Part shown: one piece after another, positions 1-5,777 of the stretch
Layout of the letters: every line of letters starts with the position of its first letter
Position numbering within the stretch: position 1 is the stretch's first letter
DNA from: Paracoccaceae bacterium
GTDB lineage: Bacteria > Pseudomonadota > Alphaproteobacteria > Rhodobacterales > Rhodobacteraceae
Assembly: GCA_009920815.1 (NCBI GenBank)
Contig: RFZH01000106.1
Location: 1-7,921, forward strand
Direction: 5' to 3'
DNA length: 7,921 nucleotides
Translations under genes and position numbers: made by a program
The notes under the pieces: model-generated
Database searches by the model: none
The model's input: the letters and a program-made list of their open reading frames with translations, nothing else
What the model was told of the DNA's origin: nothing

Positions 1-901
1 TTGCTGGCATGTCCAATTTGAACTTGTCAGCAATTTTTTTAGTGATCGTTCGGAACTCCATGTCTGCCAAAAAGGAAAGCAACGTTTCTGGATCAGGGTC
101 GCGCACCTCAAGATCGTCAAGGGTGAAATCCAGTGGCGTTTCCTTGTCAAGTTGAACGAGCTTTTTTGATAAACGGATTTGATCGGCATGATTGATCAAA
201 GTTTCGCGGCGTTTGTTCTGCTTAATCTCTTCGGCGCGCGCTAAAAGTGTTTCCAGATCACCAAATTCATTGATCAATAAAGCAGCCGTTTTTATGCCAA
301 TTCCAGGTGCGCCTGGTACATTATCGACGCTATCTCCGGCAAGGGCTTGCACATCCACAACGCCCTCCGGGAAAACGCCAAATTTCTCGAAAACGCCGTC
401 GCGATCAATGCGTCGGTTTTTCATGGCGTCAAACATTTCAACGCCGTCACCAACCAATTGCATCAGGTCTTTGTCAGAACTTACAATCGTAACCCGTCCG
501 CCCGCATCGCGCGCACGACATGCAAGTGTTGCGATGATGTCATCAGCCTCGTAGCCGGCGATTTCATGGCACGCAATGCCAAAGGCGCGTGTTGCTTCGC
601 GCGTCAAAGGCATCTGAGGACGCAGATCGGCAGGCATTTCATCACGGTTGGCTTTGTAATGATCATATAAATCATTACGAAACGTATGGCTGCCTTTATC
701 AAAAATAACAGCTAGGTGAGTTGCCGCATCCGCGCCTGTATTTTTCTCGACATACCTCAGCAACATATTACAAAAACCACTAACAGCGCCAATGGGCAAA
801 CCATCGGATTTACGCGTCAACGGCGGCAAAGCGTGGAAGGCACGAAAAATAAATGCAGATCCATCAATTAAATGCAGGTGATGCCCTTTGCCAAACGCCA
901 T
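1..901 (-). CDS. polA: DNA polymerase I, N-terminal part (5'-3' exonuclease domain); runs off the left edge
   Basis: Only the first 300 codons are in the window; the frame stays open to base 1, so the 3'-5' exonuclease and polymerase domains lie outside. DNA polymerase I fills gaps in excision repair and removes Okazaki-fragment RNA primers in the cytoplasm. The visible part is the 5'-3' exonuclease (FEN-like) domain. Metal-ligand motifs seen are LIDGSAFIFR (residues 11-20, Asp13), GYEADDVIA (116-124), SSDKDLMQLV (141-150) and GDSVDNVPG (189-197), followed by a helix-three-turn-helix segment GIGIKTAALL (200-209). The start is the ATG at 901-899. An in-frame TGA lies 8 codons upstream and the N-terminus MAFGKGHHLHLIDG matches alphaproteobacterial PolA as I remember it. 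GGGG about 9 bases upstream is a modest ribosome site. The gene lies 83 bases downstream of the pilin-like pair on the same strand. No defect is visible. Family assignment is very secure. Confidence 0.96.
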   Translation of the reverse strand, partial: MAFGKGHHLHLIDGSAFIFRAFHALPPLTRKSDGLPIGAVSGFCNMLLRYVEKNTGADAATHLAVIFDKGSHTFRNDLYDHYKANRDEMPADLRPQMPLTREATRAFGIACHEIAGYEADDIIATLACRARDAGGRVTIVSSDKDLMQLVGDGVEMFDAMKNRRIDRDGVFEKFGVFPEGVVDVQALAGDSVDNVPGAPGIGIKTAALLINEFGDLETLLARAEEIKQNKRRETLINHADQIRLSKKLVQLDKETPLDFTLDDLEVRDPDPETLLSFLADMEFRTITKKIADKFKLDMPA

Positions 902-984
902 ATTAAAAGCCCCATGTATTCCGTTTCAACTGGTTTACATGAGGCAGCGTAGGTTGGCCAGTGGCTTAGCGATTGATTGTTAAA

Positions 985-1368
985 TCACCCCATGAAGTAA
1001 TCACATATGACGTCATTTGATAGGTTCATCGGATTTTCGATGTTGATTTCCTGATTAAAGATGCAATTCACCCAAACGGTGGCGTGCAAATTTGCTGTGG
1101 CGACTATCTTGCTGATACCATTTTTGCCACGTGTTATTACCTGACTGACCCTCCAGTCACCTGTACTTGGATCGCGAGAGGCCACAATCGCAAAACCATT
1201 TGCTTGATCATCGACTACAAAATAATTGTAAGTTGGGACCGAAATTGCGATGGCCGCCGCGGTCAAGACCACCCAATCCACGGTAATTGCACCACTTTGA
1301 TCGTCCCAAAAACCTGTCAAAGCAGTCCTAATCTGCCCATTTATTGCTGACAACTTCCTAAAAAACAT
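985..1368 (-). CDS. Pilin-like small membrane protein B (class IVb/Flp-like prepilin motif, second of a tandem pair)
   Basis: This 127-residue protein has no family name I can give with certainty. It has a short basic N-terminal leader (residues 1-25: K5, R14 and others), then G26/AITVDWVVLTAAAIAIS, which resembles the cleavage site and N-terminal hydrophobic helix of Flp/Tad-type prepilins. In those, cleavage follows Gly and mature residues +5/+6 are Glu-Tyr; here they are Asp31-Trp32. One membrane helix is expected at about residues 27-48. The C-terminal domain (about 50-127) is much longer than in ordinary Flp pilins and holds NGISKIVATA, VNCIFN and a C-terminal YFMG, with Cys102 and Cys122. 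It is clearly paralogous to the protein encoded at 1396-1731. The ATG start at 1368 is preceded by GAGGG 7 bases upstream. It lies 27 bases after the stop of its paralogue, so the two are probably co-transcribed. No prepilin peptidase or tad genes are in view, so a pilus role is inference. Confidence 0.8.
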   Translation of the reverse strand: MFFRKLSAINGQIRTALTGFWDDQSGAITVDWVVLTAAAIAISVPTYNYFVVDDQANGFAIVASRDPSTGDWRVSQVITRGKNGISKIVATANLHATVWVNCIFNQEINIENPMNLSNDVICDYFMG

Positions 1369-1395
1369 GATTATGCCCTCTTAAACCTAGTCTGT

Positions 1396-1731
1396 TTACC
1401 CAATTACATATCTGCATGCGGCACCGTCGTTCAGATCTCCGTCTGCCTCAATCGCCGTGTTTGGATTAAATATGCACTTTACAAACATCGCTGCATGCCA
1501 TTGCGCAGTGGCAACAATTTTTGACATTCCATTAGATTGGCCAGTAAAAAAGACATTTTGCACTTCACCGCCAGCAATTAATACAGCCATTTGAGCGTCA
1601 TTTTGGCCCACAATAAAAAATTTGTATGTTGGAACAGAAATTGAAATTGCGATTGCTGTAAGGACAACCCAGTCTACGGTTATCGCCCCCCATTCATCGC
1701 TAAAAAATTTATAAAAACATGAGAATGGCAC
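1396..1731 (-). CDS. Pilin-like small membrane protein A (class IVb/Flp-like prepilin motif, first of a tandem pair)
   Basis: This 111-residue paralogue has a short leader, G15/AITVDWVVLTA at the putative prepilin peptidase site (Asp20 at +5, Trp21 at +6), a hydrophobic helix at about 16-41, and a soluble C-terminal domain. It shares with protein B the blocks GAITVDWVVLTA, ISVPTY, NGxSKIVATA, a VxCIFN box and a terminal YxxG. Cys86 and Cys106 have the same 20-residue spacing as in B, which suggests a periplasmic or extracellular disulfide. The start is a GTG at 1731-1729. It is preferred because AGGAGG (1744-1739) lies 7 bases upstream, an in-frame TAA lies close upstream, and no in-frame ATG occurs before the conserved core. 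The start region folds into a strong stem-loop (1728-1766). A 93-base gap separates it from the zinc-finger gene upstream. Function is unknown; pilin, pseudopilin or an adaptor of a Tad-like system are possible. Confidence 0.8.
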   Translation of the reverse strand: MPFSCFYKFFSDEWGAITVDWVVLTAIAISISVPTYKFFIVGQNDAQMAVLIAGGEVQNVFFTGQSNGMSKIVATAQWHAAMFVKCIFNPNTAIEADGDLNDGAACRYVIG

Positions 1732-1766
1732 GCTTAGCCCTCCTAATTAACTAAGGCTAAGCGTAC
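1728..1766 (-). promoter_or_regulatory. Stem-loop enclosing the Shine-Dalgarno and GTG start of pilin-like gene A
   Basis: Bases 1755-1764 (GGCTAAGCGT on the plus strand) are the exact reverse complement of 1730-1739 (ACGCTTAGCC), with 15 bases between. In the minus-strand transcript the stem extends by a U-G wobble (1765/1729) and a G-C pair (1766/1728), giving 12 pairs. The AGGAG of the Shine-Dalgarno lies in the loop and continues into the stem, while the whole GTG start codon (1731-1729) is inside the stem. Such a structure should limit ribosome access and could respond to temperature, a regulator or coupling. That role is inference; the pairing itself is read directly. At the DNA level it could instead be a dyad operator. 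Confidence 0.6.
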
Positions 1767-1804
1767 GGTTCAAGTTTGGTAAAAATGTGGCGAATTTCGT
1801 TCGT

Positions 1805-1814
1805 TTTCTAGAAA
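1805..1814. other. 10-bp perfect palindrome TTTCTAGAAA between zinc-finger gene and pilin-like genes
   Basis: TTTCTAGAAA is its own reverse complement. It lies 10 bases past the zinc-finger stop and 73 bases before the GTG of pilin-like gene A, where a promoter for the pilin-like pair would be expected. No convincing -35/-10 pair was found beside it. It could be an operator half or chance; a role is not established. Confidence 0.3.
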
Positions 1815-1824
1815 CTGCCGCACA

Positions 1825-1998
1825 TCATGCCTGATGGTCCTTGTGAACCAATTTTGCGTCACAATACGGGCATTCTACATATCCTTGATCCGTAGGGATC
1901 TGCAACCAAACGCGCGGATGGCCAAGGGCGCCTTCACCGCCATCACAAGAAACACGATACGATGAAACAACTTTCGTTTCAGGGGCTTGGGTTGACAT
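1825..1998 (-). CDS. Small CHCC zinc-finger protein (zf-CHCC family, NDUFS6-like)
   Basis: This is a 57-residue protein. Four likely zinc ligands are Cys18, His27, Cys43 and Cys46, in the arrangement CDGGEGALGHPRVWL followed by VECPYCDAKLV. This matches the bacterial zf-CHCC mini-proteins related to the mitochondrial complex I subunit NDUFS6, which are typically 55-70 residues, so the gene appears complete. In mitochondria that family acts in complex I assembly; the role of free-standing alphaproteobacterial versions is not well fixed, so no reaction is claimed. The ATG at 1998-1996 is preceded by AAGGAA at good spacing (about 6 bases). The protein is probably cytoplasmic, with no signal peptide or membrane segment. 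It lies 67 bases downstream of the broken HIT fragment on the same strand and 93 bases upstream of the pilin-like pair. Confidence 0.9.
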   Translation of the reverse strand: MSTQAPETKVVSSYRVSCDGGEGALGHPRVWLQIPTDQGYVECPYCDAKLVHKDHQA

Positions 1999-2065
1999 AC
2001 TGTTTTCCTTTTGCAGGCAATTTTTGCATGTTATGCGTCATCTTAAACATAGGGGCAAGATCGGA

Positions 2066-2227
2066 TTATTCGCTTTGCCGCGACACCATACGACCGAGTA
2101 CACGACCGCCAAGAATATGGGTATGAAGGTGCGGAACTTCTTGAACGCCGGCCTCACCGGTGTTGGCAATAGATCGAAACCCCATACCACCTTGGGATGG
2201 TGTATAGCCCATCATCGCCTCAGTCGT
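2066..2227 (-). pseudogene. 3' fragment of a HIT-family (histidine triad) gene, 5' half missing
   Basis: The last ~50 codons before the TAA at 2068-2066 encode the C-terminal part of a histidine-triad nucleotide-binding protein: GFRSIANTGEAG, then VQEVPHLHTHILGGR, which holds the H-x-H-x-H catalytic triad and the LGGR tail. HIT proteins of the Hint type are about 110-130 residues and begin with a nucleotide-binding half (I..GEIP and IPK..H motifs). None of that is found here: upstream the same DNA is read as the 3' end of the glycosyltransferase, in another frame, and a search by eye of the neighbouring gaps shows no lost half. The fragment is therefore called a remnant. One caution: two ATGs (2215 and 2212) follow a GAGG site that overlaps the glycosyltransferase stop region, so a 48-49 residue product could still be translated, but it would lack half of the fold. 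Confidence 0.75.
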
Positions 2228-3797
2228 TAAAAATCCATTGCTTGGATACAATGTTCTGCGCTTGTTGTGTAGTGATATTAGCAAATTTTGCCAGAGCTTC
2301 AGTATTGCGAACCGTATTTCCGCCGTCCACGATTCTAAAATAGTTTTCGAATTCACAATCACGGATTGTCTCAAGCTCTTGTCGCAAGTCATTCTTGATG
2401 CTTGGCAACAGTCCCACCAACGTGCCCATCGGCGTGGTATCAGAAATCAATCCAACCCGTTTGGCGTGACCGATGATATATGGATCATCAAAACGGCAAT
2501 CAATTTCAAGAATACGCGTTTCACTGCGATCTGATGCAAAATCGCGCAGCAGATCTATGTTTGTGGGATCTAAACAAATGATCAATCGGTCGGTTTCATA
2601 ATAATCATAAAGCATGCGCATTAATGCGCGACGATGGCGCGCTTTCTTGGAATGATTGGATAAAATCCCACCCAATTGTGATAGCTCGCGTACATCTTCG
2701 TTAAAGATATATTCAAGAACGGGCGTTTCCACGATCGGCCTAAGATCGGCCAAGATCCGCTTGGCGACATGCCACTTCTTGCATACCACAATTGAAAGCT
2801 CACGTTCACGACCGATTGTTGTTTCGAGTTCCCAGAAACGCGGGGCATAACGCATGCCCGTGCGCCCACGTTCGGTCACAAATCGATAGAGGTTACGCCC
2901 CTGATCAGAAACTGCGAATGATCTGCGACCACTGTTATACAAAGCGCCAAGCCGTTGACGCAGCTTAATTGCGTCTGCGCTTACCTTTCGGGCGAACATA
3001 TAATTCTGCGCGACCAAGAATTCATAGTGATCATTATAAAATGTGGCAGGCATGCCGTAATCGGAAAACACCAAAAACGTCAGTGTTCTTTTTTCGATTT
3101 CTTTATCTGCGATCAAATGTGCGACCAGGGTTTGAAAAAAAGTTTCGTCAGGGATCCATGTGGTCTTGAAAAACTTTAACACATCAGGCCGTTCGAGGAT
3201 GAACCGCACAATAGCCTCGACCGTTTTTCGACGTAGACACCACCACTGGCTTCCGATGCGCACACGGATGTCACTTGGAATTTCGCGTGACAGGCCGAAC
3301 CGTTTTTGCAATTCGAACGACTTATAAAATAGCCACTTTTGCGTACGTTCGTTGAAAAAATGTCGGTAAATCAAACGCTCTTCTTTGATTCCTGTTTTGA
3401 TCCATTCACTTTCAAAAAAATCAAAACTTTCGATATAATCTTTATCGTTCTCATCTAAAAAACTATGGATATATTCGGACGATTTTACAGGCATGCAATC
3501 GCTCGAAATCATGTAAAAATGCGTCGCTGTCGCAAAGGCATCAAGCGCCGCTTGCACAGCATAAAGCGTCGCCTGTACCAACGACCATTCGCCCCAACCA
3601 CATTTGATACGCTTGGCAGCAAATACAACGTTTGGGTTATCCTCCAATTCAGATCGTATGAATTGAAAGTGTTCAGGCTTTGCGCGCGCGTCAAAGTGAA
3701 TAGACACAAAATCACCTGACGCAGTCAGCCTGTTTGCCTGCGCAACTATGCCATCAGGATCTTTGTGGCATAATAGTATGTATGCAATTTTCGACAC
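2220..3797 (-). CDS. Core-2/I-branching-type glycosyltransferase (GT14, beta-1,6-N-acetylglucosaminyltransferase-like) with C-terminal extension
   Basis: This 525-residue protein transfers a sugar, by family analogy N-acetylglucosamine, onto a glycan; the true donor and acceptor are unknown. The N-terminal domain (about 1-265) follows the Branch/GT14 pattern: start AYILLCHKDP (5-14), IHFD (33-36), CGWGEWSLVQATL (66-78), HFYMISSDCMPVK (93-105), IGSQWWCL (181-188) and WIPDETFFQTL (214-224), where Glu218 is the likely catalytic base. No signal peptide or membrane helix is seen, unlike the eukaryotic Golgi enzymes, so it probably acts in the cytoplasm. Residues 280-525 form a second region I cannot assign by motif; I recall Rhodobacterales relatives with such an extension (DUF5927-type). 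The start is a GTG at 3797 with a poor ribosome site; the next upstream in-frame stop is 11 codons away. It diverges from the sulfotransferase gene and its 3' end meets the HIT remnant. Confidence 0.85.
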   Translation of the reverse strand: MSKIAYILLCHKDPDGIVAQANRLTASGDFVSIHFDARAKPEHFQFIRSELEDNPNVVFAAKRIKCGWGEWSLVQATLYAVQAALDAFATATHFYMISSDCMPVKSSEYIHSFLDENDKDYIESFDFFESEWIKTGIKEERLIYRHFFNERTQKWLFYKSFELQKRFGLSREIPSDIRVRIGSQWWCLRRKTVEAIVRFILERPDVLKFFKTTWIPDETFFQTLVAHLIADKEIEKRTLTFLVFSDYGMPATFYNDHYEFLVAQNYMFARKVSADAIKLRQRLGALYNSGRRSFAVSDQGRNLYRFVTERGRTGMRYAPRFWELETTIGRERELSIVVCKKWHVAKRILADLRPIVETPVLEYIFNEDVRELSQLGGILSNHSKKARHRRALMRMLYDYYETDRLIICLDPTNIDLLRDFASDRSETRILEIDCRFDDPYIIGHAKRVGLISDTTPMGTLVGLLPSIKNDLRQELETIRDCEFENYFRIVDGGNTVRNTEALAKFANITTQQAQNIVSKQWIFND

Positions 3798-3842
3798 TCG
3801 CGCACGCTCGATTGTTGTCAGTTTGCCTTAGATAAGGGATTT

Positions 3843-3855
3843 GTTTTGTCAAAAC
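3843..3855. other. Palindrome GTTTTG-T-CAAAAC with an extra CAAAAC copy in the divergent intergenic region
   Basis: GTTTTG (3843-3848) and CAAAAC (3850-3855) are exact inverted arms around one base, and a further direct CAAAAC follows at 3858-3863. The site lies in the 140-base gap between the divergent glycosyltransferase and sulfotransferase starts, 46 bases from the former. It is placed where a shared operator could sit; on the minus strand it also contains a consensus TTGACA, but no matching -10 was found at normal spacing. The function is unproven. Confidence 0.35.
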
Positions 3856-3937
3856 ATCAAAACACTATTTCCTTTTTTAGCAATACATCACCTGATACCA
3901 GACTAAGACAAGAGCAGTTGACGACAAAGGTAAAGTG

Positions 3938-4756
3938 ATGGGATTTCCTGGTACGTGGATGACACAAAGCGAGAGCGTCGTTTATCGTGTCGTGCCAAAG
4001 TGTGCATGTTCCACAATCGGTCAAATTATGTATTATTCCGACCACGGTAGCTTCTTTGACGGCGACATTCATGACGCAACCGAAGGACTGCATAAATGGG
4101 CGCTGGAAGAAAGCAAGTCTAAGATCACCGAAAATGTGCAGTCTAACAAAAGTTACGCGTTTACCTGCGTCAGAAACCCCTACACGCGTATTTTGTCATC
4201 ATTTTTCGATAAAATTTGTGGTATTCAACGCAATGGAAAACGATACCGCGGTAACTTGGTCCCGCTTCTTATCCAAAAATATGGGATCGAGGTCGGTGGC
4301 GACGATGGTAAGCAAGAGTTTGACCAAATCAAATCATTTCGCAGATTTTTATTATTTGCGCGCGATACCATTAAATATCGCAAACCAATGGACCCTGACA
4401 TCCATTGGTCAGCTATGTCGGGTCATGTGTCCACATTTATTGTTAATGGGGGGCGCTATGACAATATTTTCTGGACTGAAAAATTTAATGAGGGAATGCA
4501 AAGCGTTTTGGACAACATGGAAACGCCCCACCCTGTTGATCTAGCCCAGATCCCAAGATTTAATGAAAGCGAGGGCCACGGCCCAAAACGCGCGCATCCT
4601 GTCGAAGATTATTTTGACGACCTTGCGATGCATTTGGTTTATGAAATCTACAAGGCCGATTTTGAGCTATTCAAATATGATGCCCAAGATCCGTCAAACA
4701 AAATGCCAATCGGGGAAATTGACCTTGACGAAGTCCACGCAAAACTTGGGGACTAA
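3938..4756 (+). CDS. Sulfotransferase, family 2 (carbohydrate sulfotransferase type)
   Basis: This 272-residue protein is expected to transfer sulfate from PAPS to a hydroxyl of a sugar. PKCACST (residues 20-26) is the 5'-phosphosulfate-binding loop, and CVRNPYTRILSSF (77-89) is the 3'-phosphate-binding strand and helix with the diagnostic RNPxxR. DIHWSAMS (154-161) fits the histidine-containing segment often seen in the family. There is no signal peptide or membrane helix, so it is probably cytoplasmic and acts on an intracellular glycan precursor. The ATG at 3938 is preferred over the GTG just before it (3935) because AAAGG at 3926-3930 is then 7 bases away. Its divergent neighbour is a glycosyltransferase, so both may serve one sulfated surface polysaccharide; this is inference. 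It converges on the PfkB kinase with a 31-base gap and no clear terminator. Confidence 0.88.
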   Translation: MGFPGTWMTQSESVVYRVVPKCACSTIGQIMYYSDHGSFFDGDIHDATEGLHKWALEESKSKITENVQSNKSYAFTCVRNPYTRILSSFFDKICGIQRNGKRYRGNLVPLLIQKYGIEVGGDDGKQEFDQIKSFRRFLLFARDTIKYRKPMDPDIHWSAMSGHVSTFIVNGGRYDNIFWTEKFNEGMQSVLDNMETPHPVDLAQIPRFNESEGHGPKRAHPVEDYFDDLAMHLVYEIYKADFELFKYDAQDPSNKMPIGEIDLDEVHAKLGD

Positions 4757-4787
4757 GGCCGCGCCTTTGGCACGACCCTGCAAACCC

Positions 4788-5777
4788 TTATACCAGATGT
4801 GCAGCTTGGAATAATTCCATAACCGAACCTTCGGGGCGTGGCCCAATGTGACGAATGACCTCGCCTGCTGCGACGCAGCCCATTTGGCACGATGTTGTTA
4901 AATCACGCCCAGTAACCATTCCAAAAATAAAGCCAGCGGCAAATTGATCGCCAGCCCCGGTTGTATCAACTGGGGTAATTTTATCGACGTTTACATCGAC
5001 GCGTTTCCCGTTTTGTATTGCGCTGACCCCTTTACTTGAACGTGTGCAAACAACCAAATCAGTGATCTGCGCGATCGCATTCATCGCCGCATCAAAATCA
5101 TCATTTTGCATCAAAGAGGTAATTTCATCTTGGTTGCCGATTACAAAATCTAGTTCGTGTTCGATCAATGTCAAAAAATCATCGCGGTGACGATCGACGC
5201 AAAATGGGTCAGAAATTGAAATGCCTGCTTTACCACCTGCAGCACGACATTCACGCGCAAGCTTTTTGAACGCTTCTTTGCCTTTATCTTTATCGAACAA
5301 ATATCCCTCAAGGAAAACAACTTCGCTGTCGCGCGCCACCTCAACAGAAACATCCTCTGGCCCTAGTTCGGCCGAAACACCCAAATAGGTATTCATCGAT
5401 CGCTCGCCATCAGGCGAGACAAAAATCATCGAGCGCGATGTTGGCAATTCAGCATGTGCTGCAGGCGGATTGACAAAGGCGGTACCTTCTTTTTGCATTG
5501 ATTGCGCATAAAATGTGCCCAGCGCATCATCGGCAACACGCCCGATAAATCCCGTCCGCAGCCCTAGTTCTCCAAGGCCGGCCAATGTGTTCGCAACCGA
5601 TCCACCGGGTGTCTGGACGCGATTGGTCATTGCATCATACAGCGCTTCGCCACGGTCTTTTTCCACCAATTGCATGATGCCTTTTTCGATTGAATTACTG
5701 TGCAAAAAAGCATCGTTGCTTTCAGAAATAACATCTACAATTGCATTTCCAATGCCGACGACTTGGTATTTTTTCAT
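4788..5777 (-). CDS. PfkB/ribokinase-family sugar or nucleoside kinase, probably adenosine kinase
   Basis: This 329-residue protein has normal length for the family. It carries GGSVANTLAGLG (58-69), the PfkB N-terminal sugar-binding signature, the GNQDE segment (214-218, NxxE magnesium/phosphate motif) and DTTGAGDQFAAGF (271-283), the anion-hole signature with catalytic base Asp277. The start YQVVGIGNAIVDV and the GGSVANT form (Ser-Val-Ala-Asn) are typical of alphaproteobacterial proteins annotated as adenosine kinase, which phosphorylates adenosine to AMP in purine salvage. Substrate identity is inferred; a ribokinase- or fructokinase-like specificity remains possible. The start ATG overlaps the nth stop in an ATGA (5777-5774), with GAGG upstream inside the nth end, so translation is likely coupled to nth. 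It is soluble and cytoplasmic, with no defect seen. Confidence 0.9.
   Translation of the reverse strand: MKKYQVVGIGNAIVDVISESNDAFLHSNSIEKGIMQLVEKDRGEALYDAMTNRVQTPGGSVANTLAGLGELGLRTGFIGRVADDALGTFYAQSMQKEGTAFVNPPAAHAELPTSRSMIFVSPDGERSMNTYLGVSAELGPEDVSVEVARDSEVVFLEGYLFDKDKGKEAFKKLARECRAAGGKAGISISDPFCVDRHRDDFLTLIEHELDFVIGNQDEITSLMQNDDFDAAMNAIAQITDLVVCTRSSKGVSAIQNGKRVDVNVDKITPVDTTGAGDQFAAGFIFGMVTGRDLTTSCQMGCVAAGEVIRHIGPRPEGSVMELFQAAHLV

Noticed and set aside
192..670. Plus-strand open frames of 61-120 codons over the polA region
   Set aside because: They lie antisense to a continuous, motif-rich PolA reading frame and have no recognisable protein features.
1084..1350. Plus-strand 88-codon frame with cysteines opposite pilin-like gene B
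   Set aside because: The minus frame has a paralogue with the same motifs next door; the plus frame has no such support.
2621..2869. Short minus-strand frame inside the glycosyltransferase gene
   Set aside because: It is a shadow of the 525-residue glycosyltransferase, which is supported by conserved motifs along its catalytic half.
3815..3851. TTGTCA boxes (3815-3820 and 3846-3851) as -35 elements for the sulfotransferase gene
   Set aside because: No acceptable -10 sequence is found 16-18 bases downstream of either box.
4757..4787. Bidirectional terminator between the convergent sulfotransferase and kinase genes
   Set aside because: The 31-base gap holds no stem with a T-run in either direction.
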